From Calcarisporiella thermophila CBS 279.70 (Eukaryota > Calcarisporiellomycota), in assembly GCF_041956535.1 (NCBI RefSeq), contig NW_027192195.1:902510-939452 (forward strand): a stretch of 36,943 nucleotides of DNA, written 5' to 3'. How positions within the stretch are numbered: the stretch's first letter is position 1; each line of letters opens with the position of its first letter. The notes below the pieces were generated by a model that was given only the letters and a program-made list of their open reading frames with translations, was not told the origin of the DNA and searched no databases. A program made the translations under genes and the position numbers. Positions 9,271-18,760 of this stretch are shown here, in pieces.

Positions 9271-12250
9271 ATGAAATATTATTTCATTGCATTGTTTTTA
9301 GTTTTGCCTAATCTTCTTTCCTCTGCGCAGGAGACTGGCTCCACCATTTCGAATTTTCCACCATGTGTCGTTGGATACAAGACCGATATATGGGCATTTG
9401 GACGTGTTTATGACCGAACGGGCATTTTTAACGCTCGTGCGCCTTTTAGCGTGAAGAACATTCCATGGACAAGAATCGGAGATTTACCTGCTATAATGGA
9501 AGGATATTGCGTACTAGGTTTAGACAGAATATATTTTTTAGGAGCGGCTGGCTCTTTTAGTGGAATTTCATCGGCAGATTATACTTGTAATTTAGGTAAA
9601 AATTATTGAATATTTAACTAATTTAGTATTTTTACTAGAATGATTTTTCACCATAGAGTATTCATCGACAACTTCCTCCTCTATTCAATCTACGACTTCG
9701 TCATTCTCTTCAGATAACTTGACGACAAGCATCTCTACATCTCAAAGCATTATCACGAGCACAATTAACTCCTTTCCAACATCACCAACGTCCAGTTCCT
9801 CTTATATTCCATCCTCCTTATCGTTTACCACCACGACCTCTTCGCTTCACCTGACAACTCCTACTCCAACCACATTAACATCTACTACAACAACGTCACT
9901 TTCGGAACCCTCTACTGCTGATAGCTTACCTGATGCTTCAGCAACAAATTCAATCGGAGAAGATAGCACAGACGAGGGTGTGATGGGAAAGAGCATACAT
10001 AGAAAAGGATTCCAAATAAAAAGAAATGTAAACGGACTGAACAAGAGGCAGAGCCAGATTCAACGTCCGGTATATTTTTATGACCTCGTCAAGAAGACTG
10101 TGTGCATACCGCCTCAACTTGGAGAAGGATTAGAAACGTTGGAGTTCGCTACACGCATTGTGGCTGCAATGATATCTAAATCCGAAATGTTTATTCTTGG
10201 TGGGCAGAACGGAGCCTTGCAAGCCTATCTTCTTAATGTAGATAAATGGTCTATTGAAAGCCTACATTCTGAGGGACCCAAGCCGGTAAATCTGCAGCCA
10301 CAGTCAGTAGCTGCTATCGTGGGATCGACTGTGTATTTATTTGGCGCTTATTCACCTGAAGATGTCTCTATAAGTGGCTCGTTCACTCTATATAGTTATG
10401 ATCTCCACTCTAAGAAGTGGAGTAAAGAGGCTAAATCAGTATTTGGCAATATATCTCAGTCACTAGTAGCGCCAGCCGCTGATAATCAAATATACGTAAT
10501 ACCAGTGCGTGGGACGGGATCAGGACCAGTGCAAGCTTTTGATCCTGCATCGAGAAACTTTCATTCTCTCGACATAAATAGCGATGGAAACGCGAGTTTC
10601 ATTCCCCAACAAAAGAACTTAATCTCGGCCCGCGCATTGCCTATGTATAACCAAATTGCTGTTTACAACTTCCTGACCAACGGTAGTGGAGAATATTTAT
10701 ATTCTCTAGATATTGATAAGAAGCAGTGGTCTCAGGTATTGGAGCCAACAGGAGACGCGCTTATTTTCCCAATCACCGCCTCGAATCAGAGCACAATCGA
10801 TTTCAAACTAATTATCGGTTCGGTTGTTGGTGGAGTGGGCGGATTAGCATTAGTAGTTGGAATCGTAGTATATCTAATCAGACGTCGGAGAAACCATAGA
10901 CAAAAGGAAATGACAATGTCTTCACACCGTAATTCTCTTCAAAGGAGCCGCCATTCCTTGAGGAGTATTGAGAAACGAACCGCTAAGGAGCAACCACTTC
11001 CCCTATCTCCCTCCTCCACAAAATTTGACTCGGGCTCAGCCTCATTCTTGTCTGACTCGCGTCTTGACCAGCGTGCGCCATATCTGACTCAGCTGTCAGC
11101 TATTCCTACCCATGACCCACGAGGTTCGCATCATCAAAACCGTCATTCGATATCGCATATATCTCCCCAAATGCCACGACATTTTTCACCACAGAACATG
11201 GAGCGAAGGAGTCTGAGTTTGAATAGACCGCGTGTGAGTATCGATTCTTATATCTCCTCTCCTGGAGGCGGCCTAGGATCTTCAATGGAACTAGGAGGAG
11301 ATAGCCCCCTCACCATGGCAGAGTTGCACGAAACGTATTTCAGCAGTCAACCCATGCTCCTTCATGAACACGAAATATTCCAATATCATCCTCACGCCGC
11401 GGGTGGCTCAATCATTTTGGATGAGTATTCTTTGATGGATGAACCAGTTATTACTGCCACAAATGGAGGACTAGTAAGACAGGCCGTACGAATGAGCGAC
11501 TCTAGCACCGTTTCTTTGGTATTTTTTGCCGACGAATACGCCTTCTGCCAAGAGGTCACCATTGCTCGCTATTTAGCTTCCCCTTACGTGATGAGGGTGA
11601 TTGAAGCCTTTGAGCTTCAAACTCCTGGTCACTTGCAACACATATCGCTGGTCTACCCTTTTCTACTTGTTGCAGAGCCAACTCGCTACCGTCTTGACCA
11701 AGTGATCCGGTCCCGTCCTAGTTTCGATGATGTGACCTATTGGCGCCTAGTAGCTAAGAATATTGCACAGTCGCTGATGCACCTACATAATCGGAAAATT
11801 GTTCATTTAAACCTGGAGCCTGCCTGCTTTTTCTCAGAAGCAGACGATATGACTACCTGGCAGCTTGCTGCATTCCACTTCGCCCACTTCTACGGCGAAA
11901 ACCTCCAAGACATCCCGTTGAGCAATTACTCTCCGCCTGAGCTTCTTCTCTTACATCCGTCTTCAGCTGCATGCTTCAAAATGGACATGTGGTCTGCAGG
12001 CTGCGTACTTTACGAGTTGTATACCCGTGTGCCATTATTTACCGATGCTGAAGATGCCCGCGCACAATTGATGGCCGACGGCGTTCAGTGGCAACCGCCA
12101 CTAAGAAATGTTCAGACTGATGAGTGGATAGTTCCTGAGAAAGACATTCGGGAGATTCTATTGGGACTCTTGCAAGTGATACCTGAGAAACGCTGGGATG
12201 CGACTTGGCTCTTAAGGATGTTAAATACCCCTCAACGAGACTTGTATTAA
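9271..12250 (+). CDS. Kelch-like ectodomain / mucin insert / transmembrane / pseudokinase receptor-like protein
   Basis: Two exons (9271-9595, 9657-12250; 61 bp intron) give 972 residues. Residues 1-19 form a signal peptide. Residues 25-108 look like the first blade(s) of a kelch-type beta-propeller (VGYKTDIWAFG, GDLPAIMEGYCVLG, RIYFLGAAGS). A Ser/Thr-rich mucin-like insert spans about 109-215. Further kelch-like blades run from about 245 to 480 (MFILGGQNG, VYLFGAY, LYSYDLHSKKW, YLYSLDIDKKQW). One membrane helix lies at about 492-516, followed by RRRR as a stop-transfer signal. A Ser/Arg-rich linker leads to a protein-kinase fold at about 690-969. Fold motifs are kept: alpha-C Glu 741, SPPE 867-870, DMWSAG 885-890. 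Catalytic residues are lost: the beta3 Lys region reads VSLVFF, HRD reads HLN, the following LKPxN reads LEPAC, and DFG reads AFH. I infer a surface sensor or scaffold that signals without phosphotransfer. ATG 9271 is preferred over ATG 9193 because it starts directly with the signal peptide. No named family is claimed. Confidence 0.85.
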
Positions 12251-12727
12251 CCAGGTCTTTTTTTTTTAATACCTATTCTATCGGATATTCCATTTATTTA
12301 AACGTTAGGATGCTCTATTTCTATTAGCTATAAGCATATATCCATCACGCTTGTTTAGTGGAGCAGCATAACGCACCTAATGATTCGACCATTTTATTAT
12401 ATACCATTTTAAGATTTTGTATGTAGTCCATTTATGCTCTATTTATACGTTTGATTGTTTGGTTTATTTTGCTCTTTAACTTTATATTTCAACTCTTGAT
12501 AAAGCTTTAATTAGATTGGAACCCAAGAAGGAAACAAATAAAATGATTAAGGAATTTAATCTTCACGACAATGTGCTTCTGAGAAGCAGAAAAATGAAAG
12601 AATAAACAACACGACGGAATCAAAAAGCTAACACCTACGCACATCCGGAACAGCGGACGGGAATTAGGATAAAAAGCATGCTTCATGGATATTATAAATT
12701 ATAAATTAAGTGATTTATTTGAGATGA
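12251..12727. other. Convergent intergenic region
   Basis: About 480 bp of AT-rich sequence between the stop codons of the kelch-pseudokinase gene and the secreted 3D-domain gene. A T-run follows the first stop at 12258-12267. No gene is seen. Confidence 0.6.
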
Positions 12728-13726
12728 TTAATAATAGTCTTGTAATTTGCAATTTCCACCCTGATAAATATCGACTTTGGTAACATGGTGTTTACCATCG
12801 AGATTCTTGTAATTATCCTCCGATACACAGAAGAAGTCGATATGATGGGCACCAAAAGAATAAGAGGTATCGTCAACGAGTAGGCATCCCTAGTTCAGCG
12901 TAACATTAGGTTAGTAAACTGCAGAATAGCAAGGGGTTTTAGAAAGTAGAGGAGGATTTTTAAGTCCCCTTAAACAAAGGTCCGATGGCTTGCATCACTT
13001 ACATTGTGTATTTTCCTACTTCCGGGTATCCTCCATCCTTTCAATTGGGGAACGAAAATTTTCGTTCCAGGCTTTATGTCGTTTGCAGCAATGCTCACGA
13101 ACGGCCTAAGCGGTGTACTCATGCTGGTCTGTCCGTACGGGAACTTTTTGTTGTTTACCAGCTCAAAGCACTCGAAGTCGTCATCGCACTTGCAGTTTCC
13201 GTAATTAACGAGCAAACCATTGCCCAGAATCCCGGAGCCCTCCATTGCTAAGGCTTCGGCAAAGGATTTGGTAACTTTTGCAATAGATTTACCCCCGCAA
13301 GTTGCCAGTTTCACTATCTTGCCAGTTTTCTTTGTTTTCTCTTTCTGATGGACAAGCCAGTAATAGGTGCTATTTTGATATGTTGGAGATGAGTGAACAA
13401 TTAAAACTAGAGGGATTGGTTATAAGTATAGGGAAAACGAAAGATACTAACAACTTTGCCCCCCTTTGCAGTAGTTTTCCGCCTCCTCCACCCCCTCTTC
13501 CTCCCCTTTTGTCTCGCTTATCCCCCGCTTCTTGTTTCTTTCCTCCATTATTCTTTTTTTTTCCAGCTTCCTTTTTTCCTCTTGCTACCAGCTCACTTCT
13601 TACGACAAGATTCATGAACTCACTATCCCTCTCATAGACCTTTAACTCTCGTCCTTGAGCATCGCTACTTGCGAGTATAAGAGCCGATACGCTCAAGAGA
13701 AGGAAGGCTGGAGTTAGCAACCGCAT
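12728..13726 (-). CDS. Secreted 3D-domain (MltA/RlpA-like double-psi beta-barrel) protein
   Basis: Three exons (13726-13448, 13344-13003, 12889-12728; introns 103 and 113 bp) encode 260 residues. Residues 1-23 are a signal peptide (MRLLTPAFLLLSVSALILAS). Residues about 48-110 form a Lys/Gly/Arg-rich linker. The C-terminal domain starts at KLATCGGKSIAKVTKSFAEA and carries the 3D-type core: SIAANDIKPGTKIFVPQLKG, then HNGCLLVDDTSYSF and HHIDFFC. The aspartates 213, 214 and 225 correspond to the conserved Asp positions of 3D domains, and cysteines such as 209 and CKC could form disulfides. Bacterial relatives act on peptidoglycan. Fungal members are secreted with unclear substrate, perhaps wall glycans, so the function is inferred only weakly. 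Both introns are phase 0. An in-frame stop in any unspliced reading supports the introns. Confidence 0.75.
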
Positions 13727-14620
13727 AATAAATGAACTTAAGTGGTAAAATGAATGAATAAATGAGAGTGATGGAATGAAGAGAAATGAGGAAAAGGTGA
13801 ATATAAAATTAGATAAAGGTCAAGGTAAAGTCTGTTCCTGCAGACCTCTCTCTTTTCGAACACGTTTAAAAGGGGAATATGAGGGAAATAATACAGAGAA
13901 ACAAAACCGTAAAGAGGGGTAGAAGGGTGGTATAAATCGGCCTAAAGGGAAGTAAAAGAGAGAGGTCTTAGACTAGAGATGATTATATATAAGAAGGGAA
14001 AATCCGAACGAAAATCCAAAGGATAATAAATAGGAAAAAAAACGACAGTGTTCTTTTCTTTTTATTTTGAGCAGTTCTTCTTTCCCCGCAAAAGCAAAGT
14101 ATTTAATAAATCCCCACACGATGTTCATTGAACCAATATAGACCCCTCCAATCAAGCCCAAGGGTTTTCGTGATAATTGCCAATTTTGGTGAAAATGAGG
14201 TGCTTGTTCGGTAAACAACACGTGGAGAGATGGAGGTTCTAGTTCTCAAAAGAAACATGCAAAATAAGTAAATAGAGGACAAAATGCGTTTAGCAATCAA
14301 GAGGTTAGTAAATTTTTAAATTGCGAGTAAGAGGAGACGAAAGGGCCATCATCAGGTCCATGTATAATTTATTTTCGTAAATCAATGGCAATTAACGTCA
14401 TGCACCTTCCACCCCTTTCGCTTGTTAAAGAGAAAACCATACATGTGCAATTAGGATGCACAAGAAGGGCATTAGTCTTTTATATGACCTTTCGCAGCTT
14501 CAAATTATTCGTTCAATAGCTGTTCCTTTAGAACTTTATGTACAAAGTGTAGTCGCTTTATTTCGTTCTATTGATACACACAAAGTAGATGCTTGAAGAT
14601 GAACAGCTGTTCACAGCGGA
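13727..14620. other. Intergenic region upstream of the 3D-domain gene
   Basis: About 0.9 kb between the start of the 3D-domain gene and the stop of the GNAT gene, so it holds the promoter of the former and the 3' end of the latter. Purine-rich GAGA-like stretches occur at 13740-13960. No protein gene is supported. Confidence 0.55.
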
Positions 14621-15220
14621 TCATTGATCCTCAAGTAATCCATCGACGTTGTTACCATAAGCAGAGAAAAACACTAGAGGTGCTTCAGTTTTTTTGCCGC
14701 CCAGCTTTTCATAAAATCGGATCGCTTTCTAAAACGTCAAACCAGGCTGATGAGCATATATGTGGGAGTGAGAGTTAATCCAGCAAGTTACCTCATTCCA
14801 TGAATATGCCACCCATTCCAGTCCAACATATCCCATCTCCTTACACAACTGGGCAAGATTTCTCACTAGTTTTTGCCCCACCCCCAGGCTTCGGTACTCC
14901 TCTCTTACATACAAGAGTCTCATGTACAAAGTATAGCCACCACTCGTTGCTGCAAAAGAGGGATAACTAAGGGTCATACCGAGTACCTTCTCCTTTTCTC
15001 CCTTTTCCTCACAAGGTGGAAGAGTCGCAAGAAAAACGCGGGCAATGGTTGGCTGACCGTCGGGAGTGAAGAGTGAAGATGTGAAATTAGAGGCCGGGGT
15101 CTCCCTTTTATGAGGAGCCTCATTTTCATAATCCATCAGCTCGTAACAAAGATGATAAATGGTTTCGCAATCGCTAGGAGTTGCAGGACGGATAACGACT
15201 TGACGGGACATAGGAGACAT
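14621..15220 (-). CDS. GNAT-family N-acetyltransferase (diamine/thialysine acetyltransferase-like)
   Basis: Two exons (15220-14792, 14728-14621; 63 bp intron, phase 0) give 178 residues. The N-terminus MSRQVVIRPATPSDCETIYH is the usual beta1-alpha1 entry of GNAT enzymes. An alternative ATG lies three codons downstream at 15211. Motif A, the acetyl-CoA pyrophosphate loop, is visible as VREEYRSLGVGQKLV. Motif B ends with the SSAT-like signature WVAYSWNEKAIRFYEKLGG, which is split by the intron after WNE. Length and motifs resemble spermidine/spermine and thialysine acetyltransferases, but substrate cannot be read from the sequence. A degraded paralogue lies upstream at 16235-16600 on the same strand. 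A palindromic ATGACTCAT site is 156 bp upstream of the start. Confidence 0.85.
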
Positions 15221-16234
15221 AAGGTTAAGATTAAATTTACGTTATATTGTGCAAATGCTTTCCGGAACGAAATCAGTTTATCCAGTAAGTCGAAAATACA
15301 CTCTTATATAGCATTTTTCTAGTTCCAGGTCAGATTCCTGAAAATCGATTGAGAAATTGTGAGCAAAACAGTGGCATGACTCATGCTCTGCTTCTTCCCA
15401 CGAATGGAGAGGGAATCTGAAATGTAATTTTCAATTTACCAATTCTGGTTGTTTTGCACTGTATTGTGGTCACTATAGGGTTGTAAAATTACCTACATAT
15501 ACAAAATTACTGTATTATATCCGTGTTTTATTATTTTTATAATAAAATACCTATCCTACAAAATATATAGGGTAGGAAATCTCAGTAATAGGATTGAATT
15601 ACCTTCACGTTGAAATTGCAAATATCTACACAGGTGTAAAGAGTAAAGCGATGTTTTATGGAAGAATATTCATACAATATGTAAAACAGACTTTCAGGGT
15701 TCAAAATGGAAAAAAAAAATAACAATATACGAAATTTTGGTAATATCCTACTTTTCCTACAGCTGTGTTAGCAAAAATACAATTCACAGCGCTAGCCACA
15801 ATATTATTAGTGATGTTACTGGCAATTCACCATATCATGCAATTGCAAAAATAAACGATAACCTGATGGTATCCCATTGTTTAATTTTGCGGAACAGGGC
15901 AGAGAAAAGCTCACACGGACCAAATGGACACCCATCTTGCACAATTTCGGGTCACCTTTTTCGCGTAGCCAGACACTCCTAAGTTTTCGATTGCCGAAAA
16001 AACGAGAACAGACATCTCGATTTTTCACTCGTATTTAATATACTATTTCACTTACAGTTATAACTTAGCTAGATAAACATCCAAGTTTGTATCAGATGTA
16101 AAGTTGCATAAAGTTGCATTGCCTTCTAGAATAAATAGTTGTAAAATTTTAGATTATCGCTGTCAATTTTTAGTATAGATGTTAAGTTGACATAATCGCA
16201 GACACGTGCCAACTAATTGAATAGGAGTTACTTC
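15221..16234. other. AT-rich region between the GNAT gene and its pseudogene
   Basis: About 1 kb without an intact gene. A minus-strand frame at 15816-16028 includes KLCKMGVHLVRVSFSL, which loosely resembles QLCKEMGYVGLEWVAYSW of the neighbouring GNAT protein. It may be the displaced 3' part of the pseudogene. The match is short and degenerate. Confidence 0.4.
15376..15384. promoter_or_regulatory. Gcn4/AP-1-type bZIP site (ATGACTCAT) upstream of GNAT gene
   Basis: The palindrome ATGACTCAT equals the optimal binding sequence known for Gcn4/CPC1-type bZIP factors, which control amino-acid starvation responses in fungi. It lies 156 bp upstream of the GNAT start codon, a normal distance for a fungal activator site. 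A 9-mer can occur by chance, so occupancy is not established. Confidence 0.35.
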
Positions 16235-16600
16235 GACTCCTTTGATATTTCGGTTAAACTCATTACTAATTTTATTTCCCACACCCATTCTTCGAGCCTC
16301 TCACCGTATATAAATAAGTCCTAAGTACAAAGAATAGCCTCCTTTAGATGCAACGTAGACTGGATAACAATGGCCAAGCCTGACACGAGTCCTTTATATC
16401 CGCTTGTATAGGAAGACGAGGTAATTGCTAGGCGTACCCGAGCAAAGAATGATTTACTCTCAGGAGAGAAGAAAGAATCAGTGTAATTGGACTCATTGAC
16501 AGATTACATTACAGAGTCGAGGTATTCATTGATTGTGAGCTCTAAGCATAGAGTGAAGATGATTTTATGCCGATGAGGCTTGAGAGATTGTTACTTCACC
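16235..16600 (-). pseudogene. Decayed duplicate of the GNAT acetyltransferase gene
   Basis: Minus-strand translation across frames aligns with the intact GNAT at 14621-15220. In order: VTIS (VVIR), KIIFTLCLEL (ETIYHLCYEL), NEYLDSVM, then SNYTDSFFSPESKSFFARVR (SNFTSSLFTPDGQPTIARVF), then CYPVYVASKGGYSLYLGLIY (SYPSFAATSGGYTLYMRLLY), then IR-stop-EARRMGVGNKI (VREEYRSLGVGQKL). Several frame changes and in-frame stops (one inside the N-terminal third, one TGA directly before the acetyl-CoA loop) exclude a working enzyme. Similarity fades after the GVG loop. The C-terminal third is missing, rearranged, or possibly left as a trace near 15.9 kb. Same orientation and closeness suggest a tandem duplication followed by decay. 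Confidence 0.75.
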
Positions 16601-16745
16601 CAAACGCATTCATGCTTTATTAAAGAGAATGGAAATTCATATGAGGATATGAGCGAGAGAATATGAATTTACCATAACGTCCCAAATATATGAAGTTCTA
16701 ATGATTGATTAAGGAAAAAGTCGATAGATTGTTTTAAATCATTGA

Positions 16746-16901
16746 GGGTGTTCACGCTTCCAGCTTATTCGGATTATTTTGCTTAAAAATAAGCAAAATT
16801 CTGCATTTTAACTGGCTACTAAAAATCATTAGCCAATCACAATGCGCTATTTCGCTTATTTATGATCAAAATAATCAGAATAAGTGGAAGCGTGAACACC
16901 C
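16746..16901. mobile_element. 156-bp palindromic fold-back element (MITE-like)
   Basis: A left arm (16746-16818) and right arm (16830-16901) are inverted copies of each other along about 73 bp, with an 11 bp spacer. The outermost 17 bases, GGGTGTTCACGCTTCCA, are identical in both arms. Further in, blocks such as GATTATTTTG, AAATAAGC and TGGCTA match with a few mismatches and one 1-bp gap. No coding capacity is present. Size, terminal inversion and AT-rich interior fit a miniature inverted-repeat element. I could not find a clean target-site duplication; only a CATT lies on both flanks a few bases away from the ends. Confidence 0.75.
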
Positions 16902-18760
16902 CCATTATGTTTCATTTTTCACATTAGTGGCACGAAGCACTGTGTATATTTAACACTGCTATTTCTTGATTTCTATAAAAGATTCCATTTTGTACAAAAC
17001 ATTAGTCAAACACTTAGTAATCAGCTTTTAAAAAACGCGCAAGAACTCCCATTTTTCCTCAAACGAGTGAAAAGAGATCTAGCCTATAGTTTGGGGTGGC
17101 ATTTGTGCGTGTAATTCGCAATGAAAACGATATCTTTTATTGTTTACAAACACCTCGCATGAAATAGTATATGCAAAAGTGAATTGGAACCTTCTTTCTT
17201 ATGAGTATATGGCGTTGGCTCGCGAGCTGCATTGAACTATCTGATTTAATTAACTCCCCCCTTGAGTAAATTCGCATTTGTCACTGCCAGTAACCCATTA
17301 TAATAAAAATAAAATCAACTATCCCTGGCTAAAGTTGATTTTGAAAAAAAAATAAATAAATTAAAACACAGATCCTGTACAAATATATATCCTTGTTTTC
17401 AACCATTTGTAAGACGAAGAAGGCTTAATATTATGTGAAAAGAGAGCGCATTGATATTACTTCAATAGAGTAGGAATTTTATGAAAGAAATCATTTGCTA
17501 GAGCCCAGGCGAAAGGAGAAAATAGAAGTAATTGTGTATAAAATTGGGATGGAAATCCAATACGGAAATGGGGAAAGGAGGAAAATAAAGATCCACGCGG
17601 GCATTTGCATTAGATTAGTCAATGGTGATTCTAAATATGTGTTTATTTAGATCTTCCAATCCCCCAGATGACAAATTGCAATTACCATTTAAGTTGTTGA
17701 TATACTGAATAGCAATACGCAGGATCTTCACTGGAAAAATTAATTTTCAAGTTTATCCCATGCGTAATATGAATGCATCTGCTTAGGGACTTGGTTTTGG
17801 TTGTAGTCAGTAAAATAAAAAAAAAAGGAATGATTGAAACATGATTTGAAAGGAATATATCAAGTCAGTTTGCTCGCGAAGAATCAAATCGTGTTGAACT
17901 AATGTAAATCCAGAAAACATTGTGTTTTTTAATGAGTCTATTTTTCCTAAACCTCACTTCTTTCGCAAGAGATTCAAACTTTCTGCTTCTTTCATATTGT
18001 CAGTTGAAGTCGGCATCCTACCAATCGAGTATTACTAGTAGATTAGCCATAAAAAAATCGAATGATGTGGAGAGCAACCACTCGACCTTTATTAATGAAA
18101 CAAAATTGGCATTGCTCTATCAGTAAAGCAAATAAATACTGAAATCTGTTAAAAGTCATTGTACAGCGAGGAGCTCAAACAAAGTAAGGCACATCCAATT
18201 TGCCCCCTCAACCCAATCTGGTAGAAGCTGTATAAAACAATTACTGAAATCATCACTATTTGCAATATTATTAAAGCAACATATCCTCGATAGTGTATCT
18301 ACTGAAATTTGCATCCTAATCCCTTCTACTAGGATCCCATATCGTCGCTATGCGAGTGTAATTGCCTGCGACATTGGCCTACGCTGGATATCTCGCGGGT
18401 CCTTTCCCGCTCTAACATGGAACACTCATGTCGGAGCGGCTTTACGTTTAATAGATGTTTAAAATCTAATATCAATGGATGCGATGCCTAATGATGAGCT
18501 AATTTTAATAATAAGATCGAGTTGGGAGGGATCGTGAGAGCGACTTTCTTTAAAAATTCAATATGCTTACTTTCCAACGAGATCAGGGGAAAGGCTAATT
18601 TAAACACCCAGTAAGAAGGACAGATAAAAAAATTAAAAAACCAAAAGACTGTACAAAGCGTAAGGAAAAAAAATATACAATAATTAAAAATAAACAACAA
18701 AGGAAGGACGGAGCAACATTCGAGTAGAAAGCTTGCAAAATGGAACAAAGGCTTTTTCAA
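16902..18760. other. Gene-poor AT-rich region
   Basis: About 1.86 kb with no supported gene. A small GC-richer islet at about 18340-18450 stands out and contains a short hairpin (GCGGGTCC..GGGAAAGGACCCGC on the other strand, around 18395-18412). The last part holds the 3' end of the tail-anchored coiled-coil gene. Otherwise I see nothing specific. Confidence 0.5.

Noticed and set aside
18480-18580. ATGATGA resembling a C box of a C/D snoRNA
   Set aside because: No D box at the right spacing with a closing terminal stem, and no antisense element could be recognised.
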